Part shown: piece by piece, positions 9,811 to 19,384 of the stretch
How the letters are laid out: the number at the start of each line of letters is the position of its first letter
Position numbering within the stretch: the stretch's first letter is position 1
NCBI GenBank assembly: GCA_963575745.1
Contig: CAUYUJ010022559.1
Span: 1 to 50,000, forward strand
Direction of reading: 5' to 3'
Origin: Prorocentrum cordatum
Taxonomy: Eukaryota > Sar > Dinophyceae > Prorocentrales > Prorocentraceae
Length of the DNA: 50,000 bases
Program-made: the position numbers and the translations under genes
The notes under the pieces: generated by a model
Databases searched by the model: none
The model's input: only the letters and a program-made list of their open reading frames with translations
Told to the model about the DNA's origin: nothing

Positions 9811-9859
9811 GAAGGCAGGAAGCAGGAGGCAGGAGGGGGACGAGGAGGAGGCAAGAGGG

Positions 9860-9918
9860 GGAGGAGGAGGAGGAGGAGGAGGAGGAGGAGGAGGAGGAGG
9901 AGGAGGAGGAGGAGGAGG
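9860..9918. repeat. (GGA)n microsatellite
   Basis: About 19 GGA triplets just downstream of the 102-bp array. Confidence 0.95.
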
Positions 9919-9997
9919 GAGGTTGGAAAGCGCAGTGCTCTATTCAAAACAAGAACGAGCCCAAAGCAGGAGGGCTGGGGAGCACGATAGATTCTTC

Positions 9998-10110
9998 TTC
10001 AATATGTTCGGCTTCTGGGAGCCCTTACACTGGGCCTCGGTCCCGCCCAAAAACGATTCAGGATGAAACACCGGCCCTTGGAAATCGGTAGAGGAGTCTG
10101 GAGGTCGAGG
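9998..10110 (+). repeat. Dispersed repeat A, diverged copy
   Basis: Has TTCGGCTTCTGGGAGCCCTT, CTGGGCCTCGGTCCCGCC, then AACGATTCAGGATGAAACACC. The order is as in the other copies, but the tail is poorly conserved. Confidence 0.5.
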
Positions 10111-11065
10111 TTTTGAATACAAATCTTGCCATCAGAGTTCTGGGGAGAATGACCCAAACCCCAAAGCTGCCCGCCGACCCCGAGCCTTCTTGAAATCGCT
10201 GGACGGTGCCGCCACAGTACCGCTTGGGAGTCCAAACATGCTCTCTCCTGCAGCGTCGCAGCTGTCGGGATCTCGACCCCCTCCCCAGGGCAAGTGCTGC
10301 ATCCCGACCTGTTTTTTTACGGCCACGCTGAAGAACTGGCCGTCGCGATGTTTCCTGCGTCGCCTGGATATGACGGCATTCGATCCTCCTCGTCTGGCTT
10401 TCGGGTCATACCTCGGGCCTCATGGTGGCCGCTCGGGTTCGGGCACCCCCAGAACGCTCTCGGCGAGGCGCAGCTGCTGAGAAGCATCCGGAGGCTGGAA
10501 ACCTCACGGGAACTTATGAACACGTCCGACAATATACACGGCGACGGCGACGACGGCGATCTGAGGGGGCGCACCTCCCTGAAGCTCCGTCGTGATGCTT
10601 CCGCAGCGTAGGCCTTCGAAGGTCTCGACACGTTGTTCCTTCCGAGATGTTTCGCTGACGGTCCCGGTGGCCAGTTTCTTTCCACGACGCGAGGGTGCAA
10701 GGGTCTGGGAGGCTATTCGCATGGAGAAGGGAGGGGGGGCGGCGCGGCAAGGCTCGAAGCGGAAACCTGGACTCCACCCTCCCGTCGGGACTCACCTGCA
10801 CGCGTCCTCTCGATCCAGCACTGCTTGAAATGGCGGCGGCGGGTGGGGTTATGGTTGGTCGGCATGGCATGCCTCAGACTTGCCCGAGCCGATGGGGAAA
10901 CAACAGCTCAACAGGCCTCTCATCCTCTCATGGGGTGCGTTCGGACTAGGACTTCGAGGCGAATCCGGCCAGCGTGACTGGGGGAGGATAGCGGTATGGG
11001 TATCTTTCCCCCGACAGTGTGTGCCCTTCTGGTCCCTTGAATTTCGCTCCCGAGGTAACTCAGCC
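10111..11065. other. Unrecognised sequence
   Basis: No conserved gene, RNA or array recognised. Confidence 0.4.
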
Positions 11066-11069
11066 CCGG

Positions 11070-11207
11070 TGCCGGTCTGCCCAGCCCGTCGCCGCCCGTT
11101 GCCGCCCGTCGCCGCCTGTCGCCGCCGTCGCCGCTGGGCCCCGGTGCCGGTCCAGCGGGCTCGTTGCCGCCCGTGGCCGCTCGTCGCCGCCGTCGCTGCT
11201 GGGCATC
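11070..11207. repeat. GCCGCCCGTC-type minisatellite
   Basis: Degenerate decamer-like units of GTCGCCGCCC occur in two clusters separated by CCCCGGTGCCGGTC, which also occurs just upstream. Confidence 0.7.
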
Positions 11208-11625
11208 GCTCTGCATGGCCTCGCATCGCATCGCATTGCCTGAGCATCGCTTGCCACTGCTTGGCATTGCCTCGAATTGCGTTTCGCTGCTTCCTATTGC
11301 TTGTCCTCGCTCTGCTTTGATCGGTGGTGCTTCGCATGGCAGTGCGTTGCAATACATGACTCTGGATGGCTTTGCATCGCGTTGCATCGCATTGCATTGC
11401 AATCGCATCGCATGGACTTGCGATCGCATTGCATTGCGGTGCATTGCATTGCAGTGCTTTGCACCGCAATGTATTGCTTTCCATTGATTTGCGTTGATTA
11501 GCATTTCTTTGTAATGGTTTGCATTGCTCTGCAGCACATATGTTGCATCACATGGGTTGCACCACCAAGACTGCACCACATTGATTGCACCACCTAGGTC
11601 GCACCGCCTGGACTGCAGGAAATCA
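11208..11625. repeat. GCATTG/GCATCG array, locus 1
   Basis: Hexamer-like words GCATTGC, GCATCGC and GCAATCGCAT dominate about 330 bases. Longer GCACCACATTGATTGCACC-type units follow up to about 11620. A second locus of the same design is at 36150-36560. The Cys/Asn/Ala/Met/Gln/Arg-rich minus-strand frames are artefacts of the unit. Confidence 0.85.
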
Positions 11626-11903
11626 TTGTCTGGGGTCCACGCTGGCTAACATGTCATTCTCTGAGCCTGAAGCAACATGCCCTCTTGCAGAAGCCTGAGT
11701 AACCCTGAGATCCGACGCCACCAAAAATCCAGCATCGTAGAATCACCTCGACTGGAGCACTGGACACAATATTTCTGCTACACATTTCTAGCTGGATCGA
11801 TCGGTGAGGGACTGGGGCCCCGAAGTATTGCAACTTCGCCAGATGCGAACAGCAATGAAACGCCAGGATCTCACGGAAATTCTCGTGGGTTTTACAATCG
11901 AGA
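11626..11903. other. Unrecognised sequence
   Basis: Moderately lower GC; no gene recognised. Confidence 0.4.
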
Positions 11904-11904
11904 A

Positions 11905-11995
11905 AACGCGAACGGCGAATCACCGCCGCCCCTTGTCTTTTCGGAAGCGTCTATGTGGCCGAACGTTGCGGCCAAGGCTCGGCTAAGCTATCGGA
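11905..11995 (+). repeat. Dispersed repeat T, copy 1
   Basis: CGGCGAATCACCGCCGCCCC, then TATGTGGCCGAACGTTGCGG, then GGCTAAGCTATCGG. Matches 12992-13114 closely; the first part also matches 14224-14292. Confidence 0.65.
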
Positions 11996-12055
11996 CTGCG
12001 TGTTCCCCAAGCCGTTGTGGAAACCCTTCGGGGTACACGTGGGAGATAAACAAAA

Positions 12056-12127
12056 TTCAAGAGGAGGGGAGGAGGAGAGGGAGAAGGAGGAGGAGGAGGA
12101 GGAGGACGAGGAGGAGGAGGAGAAGGA
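12056..12127. repeat. (GGA)n-like impure microsatellite
   Basis: GGA/GAG triplets with several interruptions. Confidence 0.9.
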
Positions 12128-12619
12128 GCCCTCTTGGGAGTCTTTTGAACCCCTGTTGGGTCCTCCTGGGAGCTCCCTAGGGGTTCCTGGCCCTTCTGAC
12201 GCCGTCGGACGCCGTCTTGGCGGCCTCCCTGGGCCGACTTGGGCCTTCTTGGGGCGCTTCATCACCGTCTTGGAGCATTTGGGGATCTCGGAGGCCTTGT
12301 GAGCGCTCCTTGGGCCATCTTGGTGGCCTCTGGGGCCCCCTTGAGCACAGGAGCCGAAAATGAGCAAACGCCAGACTCCGTCAACCACTTATAGAAAGTC
12401 AATGACTTCGGGCTCTTCCAGGCTTCCTGGAGGTTCTCGTTGAGGCCTCTTGGGCCAAATTGTAAGTCTCTTGGGCGGTCTTGAGGTCATCTTGGGCCAT
12501 CTTGATGCAAGTTGGAGCCTTGTTGAGTCTATCGTGGGCTCTTGTGAGGTCGTCTTGGCCGTCTTGGGGCCCTCTTGGAATCATATGAGGCGTTCCAACA
12601 AGGGCCTTGCCTTCGAGGA

Positions 12620-12790
12620 TCGAATGAGTTGCCATCTCTTCCTCGAGGAAAGGTCGGCGGAAGGTCAGCGGAAGTAAAACGAGGCCGCCTCCGTGGGCGG
12701 AAGCCGGCGGAAGGCTGGCGGAAGGCGGCGGAAGTAAAAGATGCGCCCCCAAGAGATGAAACCGTTTTTTGGCTCAGGGTTTCCGAAATC
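12620..12790 (+). repeat. Dispersed repeat R1, copy 2
   Basis: Second copy of the 3040-3205 segment: GAGTTGCCATCTCTTCC, repeated GGCGGAAG, GGAAGTAAAAGATGCGCC, AGAGATG. The internal GGCGGAAG words have expanded relative to copy 1. Confidence 0.6.
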
Positions 12791-12991
12791 CGCCATGTTG
12801 GAGGCCATCTTGAACCCTTGAGGCATCTTGGAGGCCATCTTGGGCCGGCTTGGCCGTCTTGGACGCGATGGGGCCAATGGAGAACAAGATTCTGTGCGTT
12901 CGGGGAAGCCAGAGGGTGGGCCGAGACCCAATTGGAAGTTCATTCGACAAGAACCAAAACCCCTTCAGAAATCCAGCACGCCGTGCACACC

Positions 12992-13114
12992 TGTGGCAGG
13001 CCAACAGGGGGCGGCGGATCGAAGACGCCTACGGTGAATCACCACCGCCCCCTGCCTTTTGGAATCGCCGATGTGGCCGAGCGTTGTGGCAAGAGCTCTG
13101 CCAAGCTATCGGGA
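12992..13114 (+). repeat. Dispersed repeat T, copy 2
   Basis: The longest copy. It joins the part shared with 14224 (TGTGGCAGGCCAACAG, GGCGGATCGA) to the part shared with 11905 (GGTGAATCACCACCGCCCC, GATGTGGCCGAGCGTTG, CCAAGCTATCGG). GTGGCCGAGCG resembles a tRNA A box, but no B box was found. Confidence 0.65.
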
Positions 13115-14223
13115 ACCTCTTGGGGCACTCGTGGGGCCGCCTGGGAGCTTCATAGGGGGCGGCTTGGAGGCCTCTTGAGAGCCTTTGTGGGTTTCTCGGG
13201 GGCCCCTTGGGCTGTCTCAAGGCGTTCCTGGTCCGTCTGACGCAGTCGGGGGCCGTCTTGGGAGCCTTTCGGAACCGACTTGGGGCCCTCTTGGGATGAT
13301 TCATAGCCGTCATGGAAGCCATGTTGGGCGTTTGCAGGCCTCTTGGGCTGTCTTGGGGCCTTCTTGGGGCCATCTCGGGGGGCCTCCTGGGTTGTCATGG
13401 AGCCATCTTGGAGGTCGCAAGGGCCATCTGGAGGCGATCTCAGGGGCAGGCCGTCTGGGGCCGTCCGAAGGCCGAACAGAAGCAAATGCCAAACTCCTTC
13501 AACCACCCGAGACCAATCAACGATTTTGGCCTCTTCGGGCTTTCCTGCAGGACCTCTTGGAGGCCTCGTGGGCAGTCTCGGAGGCCTCTTGGGGGCCTCT
13601 TGGGTCGTCCTCCGTCATCTTGAGGCCATCTTGGGCCGTCTTGGAGGCTTCTCGGGTGAATTTGGAGGCATCTTTGGACGTTCTTGGGCCGTCTTGGAGG
13701 CCATCTCGGACCATCTTCGACGATCTTGAGGGCCATCTTGGCCGTCTTGGAGGCCATCTTGCGTCATCTTGGGCCGTCTCGGGGGCCTCTTGGGGCCGTC
13801 GCGGGGGGCCTCCTGGGTTGTTCTGGAGCCATCTTGGAGGCCGCACGGGCCATCCGGAGGCGATCTCAGGGGCCTCTGGGGGCAGAAGCAAATGCCAAAC
13901 TCCTTCAAACACCTAAGGCAAATCAATGATTTTGGCCTCTTCGGGCCTTTCTGCAGGACCTCTTGGAGGCCTCGTGGGCCGTCTCTCTTGGGCCGTCTTG
14001 GAGGCTTCTTGGTCAATCTTGGAGACATCTTGGACGTTCTTGGGCCGTCTTGGAGGCCATCTCAGACCATCTTGGGCGAGCCTGAGGGCCATCTTGGCCG
14101 TCTCGTAAAAGTTTGCAACCATCCCTGGGCCAGCCTTCTGGGTGGCCGGCGGCATTGGCCGAAGCACTAGAGGGAGTTCTAAAACAATCGAAGCCTCTTA
14201 AAATCTGGCAGGCCAGGCGCCCT

Positions 14224-14292
14224 TGTGGCAAGCCAACAGTGGGCAGCGGATCGATTGGCCTTCGGCTAATCCCGCCGCCATGCCTTGGACGG
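14224..14292 (+). repeat. Dispersed repeat T, partial copy 3
   Basis: TGTGGCAAGCCAACAGTGGG, CAGCGGATCGA, CGGCTAATCCCGCCGCC. It matches only the 5' part of copy 2. Confidence 0.55.
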
Positions 14293-14450
14293 ATCGTTTG
14301 GTGACTCGAGGCCCTCTTGGACCGTCTGAGAAGCCTCTCGAGGCCCGCTTGGCCCGTCTTTTGGCCCGTCTTTGGGTCCTTTGGGCCCAAAGAAATCATG
14401 TGGGAAGACACCCCGGGCGTGCCGGAAGCCTCGGGAAGATTTCAGAATGC

Positions 14451-14800
14451 AGGGTCTGAGGCTCAGGATTTGAAATTTGGGCTCAGAGGATTGGGCTTCA
14501 GGGGCCTGGGGACGCTCCCACCTGTGCCCCGCAGCCACGGTGGCGGATAGCACATTCCTGGCTGTGCCCGAAGGCGTCGCCGAGCGCGGCGCGCCGCCAC
14601 GCGAGGGCACCAACGCCAACTCCGGGCGCCAGTCCGCGCGCCAGTCCGCGCGCCAGCGCGGCGGCGGCGCCGAGCAGGCGGTCGCCGCGGCCCCGGCGCA
14701 GGGCAGGCCCCGCTCCGGCAGGGCAAGCCCCGGCAGTCGTCTCACCCGCGGATGCCCTGAGATCCTGGAGTCGCGGTTTGTGTTCACAGCGGGCGAGGGT
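14451..14800. other. Unrecognised GC-rich sequence
   Basis: Includes a short CGCGCCAGTC triplication at about 14630-14660. No conserved gene recognised. Confidence 0.4.
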
Positions 14801-14804
14801 GCCT

Positions 14805-15065
14805 CCTTTCGGGCCCAAGGGCCCTCACGGATCGATCTGGCTCGAGAGATGTTGCAGGAAGATTCGGTCCAGGGCTCGGGTCGTGGTTTTGTTGTGATGT
14901 TGCGTGGCGGGAAACATGGCGACGCAAGGTGTGCGTTTTCGGCCTCCAGGGACCCTCAGCGGGCCCCAGCACCGCCAGAGAACGGCTCGGAATGAAAAGC
15001 CGGCCCCAGGGAAGGGGTCCATGCTTTTGGGGGTCTTCGTCGTGGAAAATCACGGCGTCGGAATT
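14805..15065 (+). repeat. Composite dispersed repeat B plus A
   Basis: Repeat B (14805-14904) has TTTCGGGCCC, GATCTGGCTCGAGAGATG, TCCAGGGCTCGGGTCG. Repeat A (14932-15060) has GCCTCCAGGGACCCTC, GGGCCCCAGCACCGCC, CGGCTCGGAATGAA, then GGAAAATCACGGCG. The same B-then-A order is seen at 28825-29110, which suggests one longer family. Confidence 0.6.
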
Positions 15066-15823
15066 CTCGCCAGCGGATTGACTGCAGAGGAGGAGGAGCG
15101 GGCGAGTCCTGGTGGGCATGCCGCCATCGTCGTCGTCGTCGGTCGTCGATCGGCCCCCGGGCCAGATATAACAGGTCCACGTGGGCCGAAATCGGGGAAA
15201 GAGGTCGTGACTGAAAAAAGGACGCGTCGTTCCCGACCGCCTGCCTTTGGCGCATAAAACGCCCATCCAACGTTGTTGCGTCGACGCTCCCCCCCCCATG
15301 GCCCACATTTTAATCCTTCCTTCGCTGTCAATCTAGCAGTGCAGGCATCGGCACAACAGACGCCCAGAAGTTCAACCCGCAGACACACCCGTGCTCAACA
15401 CTGAAGGCGGGGGACGCAGGGGCTCTCCGCGCATGGGCGCGGACTCCTCCGTTTCGTGGGCGACTGTACGCCCATCCCCCAGACCTGACGCTGCAGCAAC
15501 CATATGCCACGTCGCAGACACCACCCCCGGCGCCCCGGGCCCCATCTCCCTGCCTCCTTCTTCGAGCCGGGTCGATGCGCGAGGGCCCCGAGGCCCGACG
15601 CGGGCGACCGCCCGCCGCCCGGGCGGGAGCGCCCGCGGCGACCGACGGGGTATAGCGCCAGGATCTCGCCGCCACTGGCGGTGGCCCGTGGCCCGAAGGC
15701 CCGCCGGCCCGGCGGCGGCCCCGGCGCGCGGCCGCAACGGAGCCGCCAAGCAGGGCGCGGCGGCCCAGCCCCGGGCGGGTGGCCCGGAGGGCCAGGCCGC
15801 GGGCAGGCGCGGCAGTCAGGAGC
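15066..15823. other. Unrecognised, very GC-rich
   Basis: The stretch 15530-15820 is extremely GC-rich with GGCCCGCCGGCCCGGCGGCG-type words. Frames on both strands are low-complexity Pro/Arg/Ala. No gene supported. Confidence 0.4.
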
Positions 15824-15972
15824 AGGGCTGGACCTATAAGACGGTGTTTTTGGTGCTTTCGTGGGCCGTGTTCGTTTGGACTTCGTTCTGCGGTAGAGAG
15901 GCGGGTTCGAGACAAGAGCGAGGGCAAACGACGGCAAGACGAAAACGAAAAGCACCGTCTAGGTTCAGCCCT
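15824..15972. mobile_element. Foldback element C, copy 2
   Basis: Begins AGGGCTGGACCTATAAGACG and ends with the inverse, CGTCTAGGTTCAGCCCT. The arms hold GGTGCTTTCGT and ACGAAAACGAAAAGCACC. Length 149, against 150 for the copy at 5691. Sequence between the arms is diverged, as expected for an old non-autonomous family. No clean target duplication is seen at either copy. Confidence 0.75.
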
Positions 15973-16405
15973 GGCCAGGAGGTCGCCCGCGGTCCGCAGC
16001 AGCCTGGCGGCAGGGAGCCCTGGGGAGGAGGGGCAGATTGCTGGACGCTTCGCGCTGGCCCACCTCGCCGAGCGGTGAAGAATCGTCCTTGCCTGGCCTA
16101 TAGGCTATATAGGCCCGCCAGAGGACATTCCAAGAACCAGGTGCCGTGTGCACGGGATGATGATATTGGAACACGTTTGGCTGAGACTGTCTTGTTTTCA
16201 TTCGTCGGGCTTGTGTTTTAAACCCATTGTTTTTGTTATTGCATCCTGTTGCTTGTTCTACGAACATGTCGTGGTATGCCTATAGGAATGCCGGGACGGT
16301 TGGGCCCTGCTCAAGTTTGGACGCTCCAGCGACTCGCGACCCCCCCCCGTCCAGATCCTTAAGGAGAGGGGGTAGGGGGAGGGGGGTGAAGGGTGAAAAC
16401 ACTCT
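15973..16405. other. Unrecognised sequence
   Basis: No gene recognised. GGGGGTAGGGGGAGGGGGG at about 16368 recalls the arms of foldback B. Confidence 0.4.
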
Positions 16406-16409
16406 CGCC

Positions 16410-16500
16410 ACCCGCAAGCTGTCTTGCACAATCGCATCCGCCCTCCCAACACACAAGTAGCACCTGGGCCTCGGTATGTTCAGCGGTCGTCTATGGGTGG
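16410..16500 (+). repeat. Dispersed repeat V, copy 1
   Basis: CCGCAAGCTG, CACAAGTAGCACC, then GTCGTCTATGG. The same order is seen at 36815-36910. Confidence 0.55.
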
Positions 16501-16730
16501 GCAGTTCACCGCAACCCGCGGATAATAAAGCATCCCCCCTTTAATTATTGTATTAGTTTAGTGTAGTTTGATTGCCGCAACAGGCGGGGAGGCCGAACAT
16601 GTTTATCCCTTCCAAGGTTTTCATCGTAGATTTGATCTTCGGGAAGATTGTTCCAGACATGCTACCATCGAGATATGTCCTAAGATGGGGTTCTTGTGAT
16701 TACTCGGACGCCGCCGACTCCAAAGAGAAC
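16501..16730. other. Unrecognised, locally AT-rich
   Basis: 16525-16570 is unusually AT-rich for this window. Nothing recognised. Confidence 0.4.
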
Positions 16731-16734
16731 ACAC

Positions 16735-17020
16735 CTACTCATACACAGACTTACTCATACTCAGACCTACTCATACTCATACCTTCTCATGGTCCGACTT
16801 ACTCAACACACAACATGCAGGCCTTTCCATATTCCGATATTCTCATGCTGGGACTCCTTCGTACCCAGACTTACTCATACCCAGACTCGTTCCCATACCT
16901 GCTCATACACAGACTTACTCGTATTCATACCTACACACACACACTCATACCTTCTCATAGTTTGAGTTGCTCAACGCACGGACTGAGACCTACTCGGATT
17001 CAGACCTAGTGATACTCAGA
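16735..17020. repeat. TACTCATAC-type minisatellite
   Basis: Degenerate units of CAGACTTACTCATAC and CTCATACC with spacings of about 12-18 bases. Confidence 0.85.
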
Positions 17021-17026
17021 CTCGCA

Positions 17027-17880
17027 AGGGGGGGCCGCCAGGGGTGTTTTCACGGGCCCGTTCGCGGCCAGGTTGTGGGAATGTCTCAGGCGGATTGCTC
17101 GTGTTCATGCCCAACATCCTTTGCTTTCAGAGCAGATTGTGAGGATGTCTCAGGCGGGGCGCTGATTTCAGCACCCCGAAGGGGAGCCGCCAGGGGGTAG
17201 GACATGGGCCCGTTCGCGGCCAGTTTGTGGGGATGTCTCGCGCGGTTTGCTCGTTTTCATGCCCAACATTCTTAACATTCAGGGCAGATTGTGAGGATGT
17301 TTCAGGCGGGGCGCTGGTTCAGCACCCCTAAAAAGGAGCCGCCAGGGGGTAGGACACGGGCCCGTTCGCGGCCAGTTTGTGGGGACGTCTCATGCGGTTT
17401 GCCCGTTTCCATGCCCAACATCCTTGGCTTTCAGTTCAAATTTTGAGGATTTCTCAGGCGGGGCGCTGGTTTCAGCACCCCTAAGGGGAGCCGCCAGGGG
17501 TGTTTTCACGGGCCCGTTCGCGGCCAGTTTGTCGGGACGTCTCATGCGGTTTTGCCCGTTTTCATGCCCAACACCCTTGGCTTTCACCGCAGGTTTTGAG
17601 GATGTTTCAGGCGGCGCGCTGTTTTCAGCACCCCTAAAAAGAGCCGCCAAGGGGTAGGACACGGGCCCGTTCGGGGCCAGTTTGTGGGGATGTCTCAGGC
17701 GGTTTGCTCGTTTTCAATGCCCAGCATCCTTTGCTTTCAGAGCTGATGTTGAGGATGTCTCAGGCGGGGCGACGGTTTCAGCATCCCAAAGGAGAGCCGC
17801 CAGGGAGTAGGACACGGGCCCGTTCGCGGCCATTTTGCGGGGATGTCTCAGGCGGTTTGTTCGTTTTCGTGCTGCGAGGA
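17027..17880 (+). repeat. 152-bp tandem array, 5.4 copies
   Basis: GGGCCCGTTCGCGGCCA starts at 17054, 17206, 17358, 17510, 17663 and 17816, spacings of 152, 152, 152, 153 and 153. Each unit has GATGTCTCAGGCGG twice, CCCAACATCCTTGG, and GGGAGCCGCCAGGGG. Units alternate between a GGGTAGGACA and a TGTTTTCA junction. The array runs straight into the 66-bp array. Confidence 0.95.
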
Positions 17881-17890
17881 AGGGGATGAG

Positions 17891-18120
17891 GCGTGCTGGT
17901 CCCTTGGGTCGTGCTCCGGCACGTACCCTCTGGAACGCACGGAAGAAGGAGTCGATGCGTGCTGGTCCCTTGGGTCGTGCTCTGGCACGTACCCTCTGGG
18001 ACGCACGGAGGAGGGAGTCGAGGCGTGCTGGTCCCTTGGGTCGTGCTCCGGCACGTACCCTCTGGGACGCACGGAGGAAGGAGTCGAGGCGTGCTGGCCC
18101 CTTGGGTCGTGCCAGCGTCT
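17891..18120 (+). repeat. 66-bp tandem array, 3.5 copies
   Basis: GCGTGCTGGTCCCTTGGG starts at 17891, 17957, 18023 and 18089, an exact 66-base spacing. Since 66 is 22 codons, all frames repeat one peptide. A minus-strand frame of 192 codons (17714-18292) and a plus-strand frame of about 106 (17835-18155) cross it. Neither has a recognised domain. Confidence 0.95.
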
Positions 18121-18247
18121 GTGAAACGCGCTCTTCGACGCTTCGCGTCGTCTGAGGACTTGACGGTGGCGAGGGCCGCCCTGCTTGCCGGGGAGTACGG
18201 GATAACGCTGCCTGAGAAAGAGTGACGGCCCGTACTCCTTCCTGCCC
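18121..18247. other. Unrecognised spacer
   Basis: Nothing recognised between the 66-bp array and the paired motif. Confidence 0.4.
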
Positions 18248-18345
18248 GATGCCCAGTGTGGACGGCATTTGTTGCCCAGATCCCTCTGCCACTTGCCTCG
18301 CACTGCAAAGCCCGACGCCCAGCGCAGACGGCCGTTTGTCTACGC
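18248..18345 (+). repeat. Paired CGATGCCMAGYGCRGACGGC motif, locus 1
   Basis: CGATGCCCAGTGTGGACGGC at about 18248 and CGACGCCCAGCGCAGACGGC at about 18313. A second pair lies at 21171-21237. The function is unknown. Confidence 0.55.
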
Positions 18346-19205
18346 CTGGTTTTCAACTTCGAGAGCCCATGCCGGGTTTCGAGCTGCGCCCCCCAAGCGG
18401 ATTGGTGCAGCGAGTTTGTGTTTTTCCGAAGCAAAAAATATTAGATTTCCAAGTTGTTCGGTTTTTCTTGGTTCGGAATTTCTTGCGTCGCCGACCCGCT
18501 CCGATATTGGGCATTCGGAGTGCGGCTTGCGCGCAATCTCGCTTCGACGCGTCATTCGAGCGGTGTCGCCCCTGCTCTGTTTCCGCCTTGTCTCTTTCAG
18601 ACTCTGCGGCCATTTTTCTTCGAAAGTCAGAATCGCGTTTTCGGGTATCGTTTCGGCTCGCGGTGGCCTCTTCCGGGGTCTTGCGCGCGTCGTGGGCCGT
18701 CTGGAAGCTATCGTGAGTGTCGCGGGCCGATCGTTCGACGACTCGGAGCCCTCTTGGACCGTCTCGGGCGCCTGTTTGGGCCCTCTCGCGTCGCTTCGGG
18801 GCGTCTGAAAGCCGCGCCCAGGAGAAGAACCATCTCTGGCCCGACCTGGCCGGGGCACTTTGCGTCCGGGGGCCCTTCTGTGCCGCCGCGCGCGCGAAGT
18901 AGAATGCTGCGAGGCAGTCGCCGGAGATCTTCGCGCGCCTCTGAGGCCCGTGGGGCCGGCGAGTCTCCCCCGAGGAGCATGTCCAGCGCGCTGTGGGGCG
19001 CGCGACGAACGGGCGGGCCAATTTCGACGACTCCTCCTCTCCTCCTCTCCTGCTGCTGCTTCCCATTTGTTCCTGTTCCCGCTGCTGCTGCTGGCCTTCC
19101 TGCCGCTGCTGCCGCTTCCTCCATTTTCTTTTTTCTATGGCGTCGCTGACGTTGCGCGGGCGCGCCTGCTCGGCACGCCGGCGCAACAGGCAGGCCCGCG
19201 ATTCT
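18346..19205. other. Unrecognised sequence
   Basis: Overlapping frames up to 327 codons exist on the minus strand (18353-19336), but composition is Arg/Ala-rich and I recognise no domain. GCTGCTG and CTCCTCCT short runs lie at 19025-19120. Confidence 0.4.
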
Positions 19206-19209
19206 GCGC

Positions 19210-19300
19210 CCGCGATTTCGTCCACGATTTCGGCAACGCGATTTCGGACACGATTTTGCCCGCGATTTCGGACACGATTTTGCCCGCGATTTTCGGCCGT
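19210..19300 (+). repeat. 24-bp tandem repeat
   Basis: CGCGATTTCGGACACGATTT starts at about 19237 and 19261, with a diverged unit at 19285. Confidence 0.8.
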
Positions 19301-19384
19301 GATTCCGCGCCCCCTTGCAGGGCCCCACGAAACCACCCACGATTTTGAACGCGATATTTTTTCTTATTGATTCCACTGCGATTA

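Larger units (their letters stand above)
12128..14450 (+). repeat. Degenerate CTTGG-type array with higher-order units
   Basis: Words such as GGCCGTCTTGGAGGCC and GGGCCATCTTGG fill most of 2.3 kb on one strand, making it strongly G/T biased. A longer unit is visible: CAATCAACGATTTTGGCCTC at about 13515 recurs as a close match 406 bases later (13922), with matching flanks. A shorter, weaker match lies at about 12365-12430. Minus-strand frames rich in Asp, Gly, Pro, Arg and Lys come from this unit. No conserved domain is seen, so I do not call a gene. Copies of repeats R1 and T are embedded. Confidence 0.8.

Noticed and set aside
12762-12778. Possible relict of the dinoflagellate spliced leader (TTTTGGCTCA)
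   Set aside because: Only about ten bases match, the expected upstream part is absent, and the word sits within repeat R1.
13068-13114. tRNA gene from GTGGCCGAGCG
   Set aside because: No B box, no cloverleaf and no acceptor-stem pairing were found.
17027-18120. CRISPR array from the regular spacing
   Set aside because: Whole units repeat with no unique spacers, and the sequence is eukaryotic in style with no cas genes.
18353-19336. A 327-codon minus-strand frame
   Set aside because: Arg/Ala-rich low complexity overlapping other open frames, with no recognised domain.
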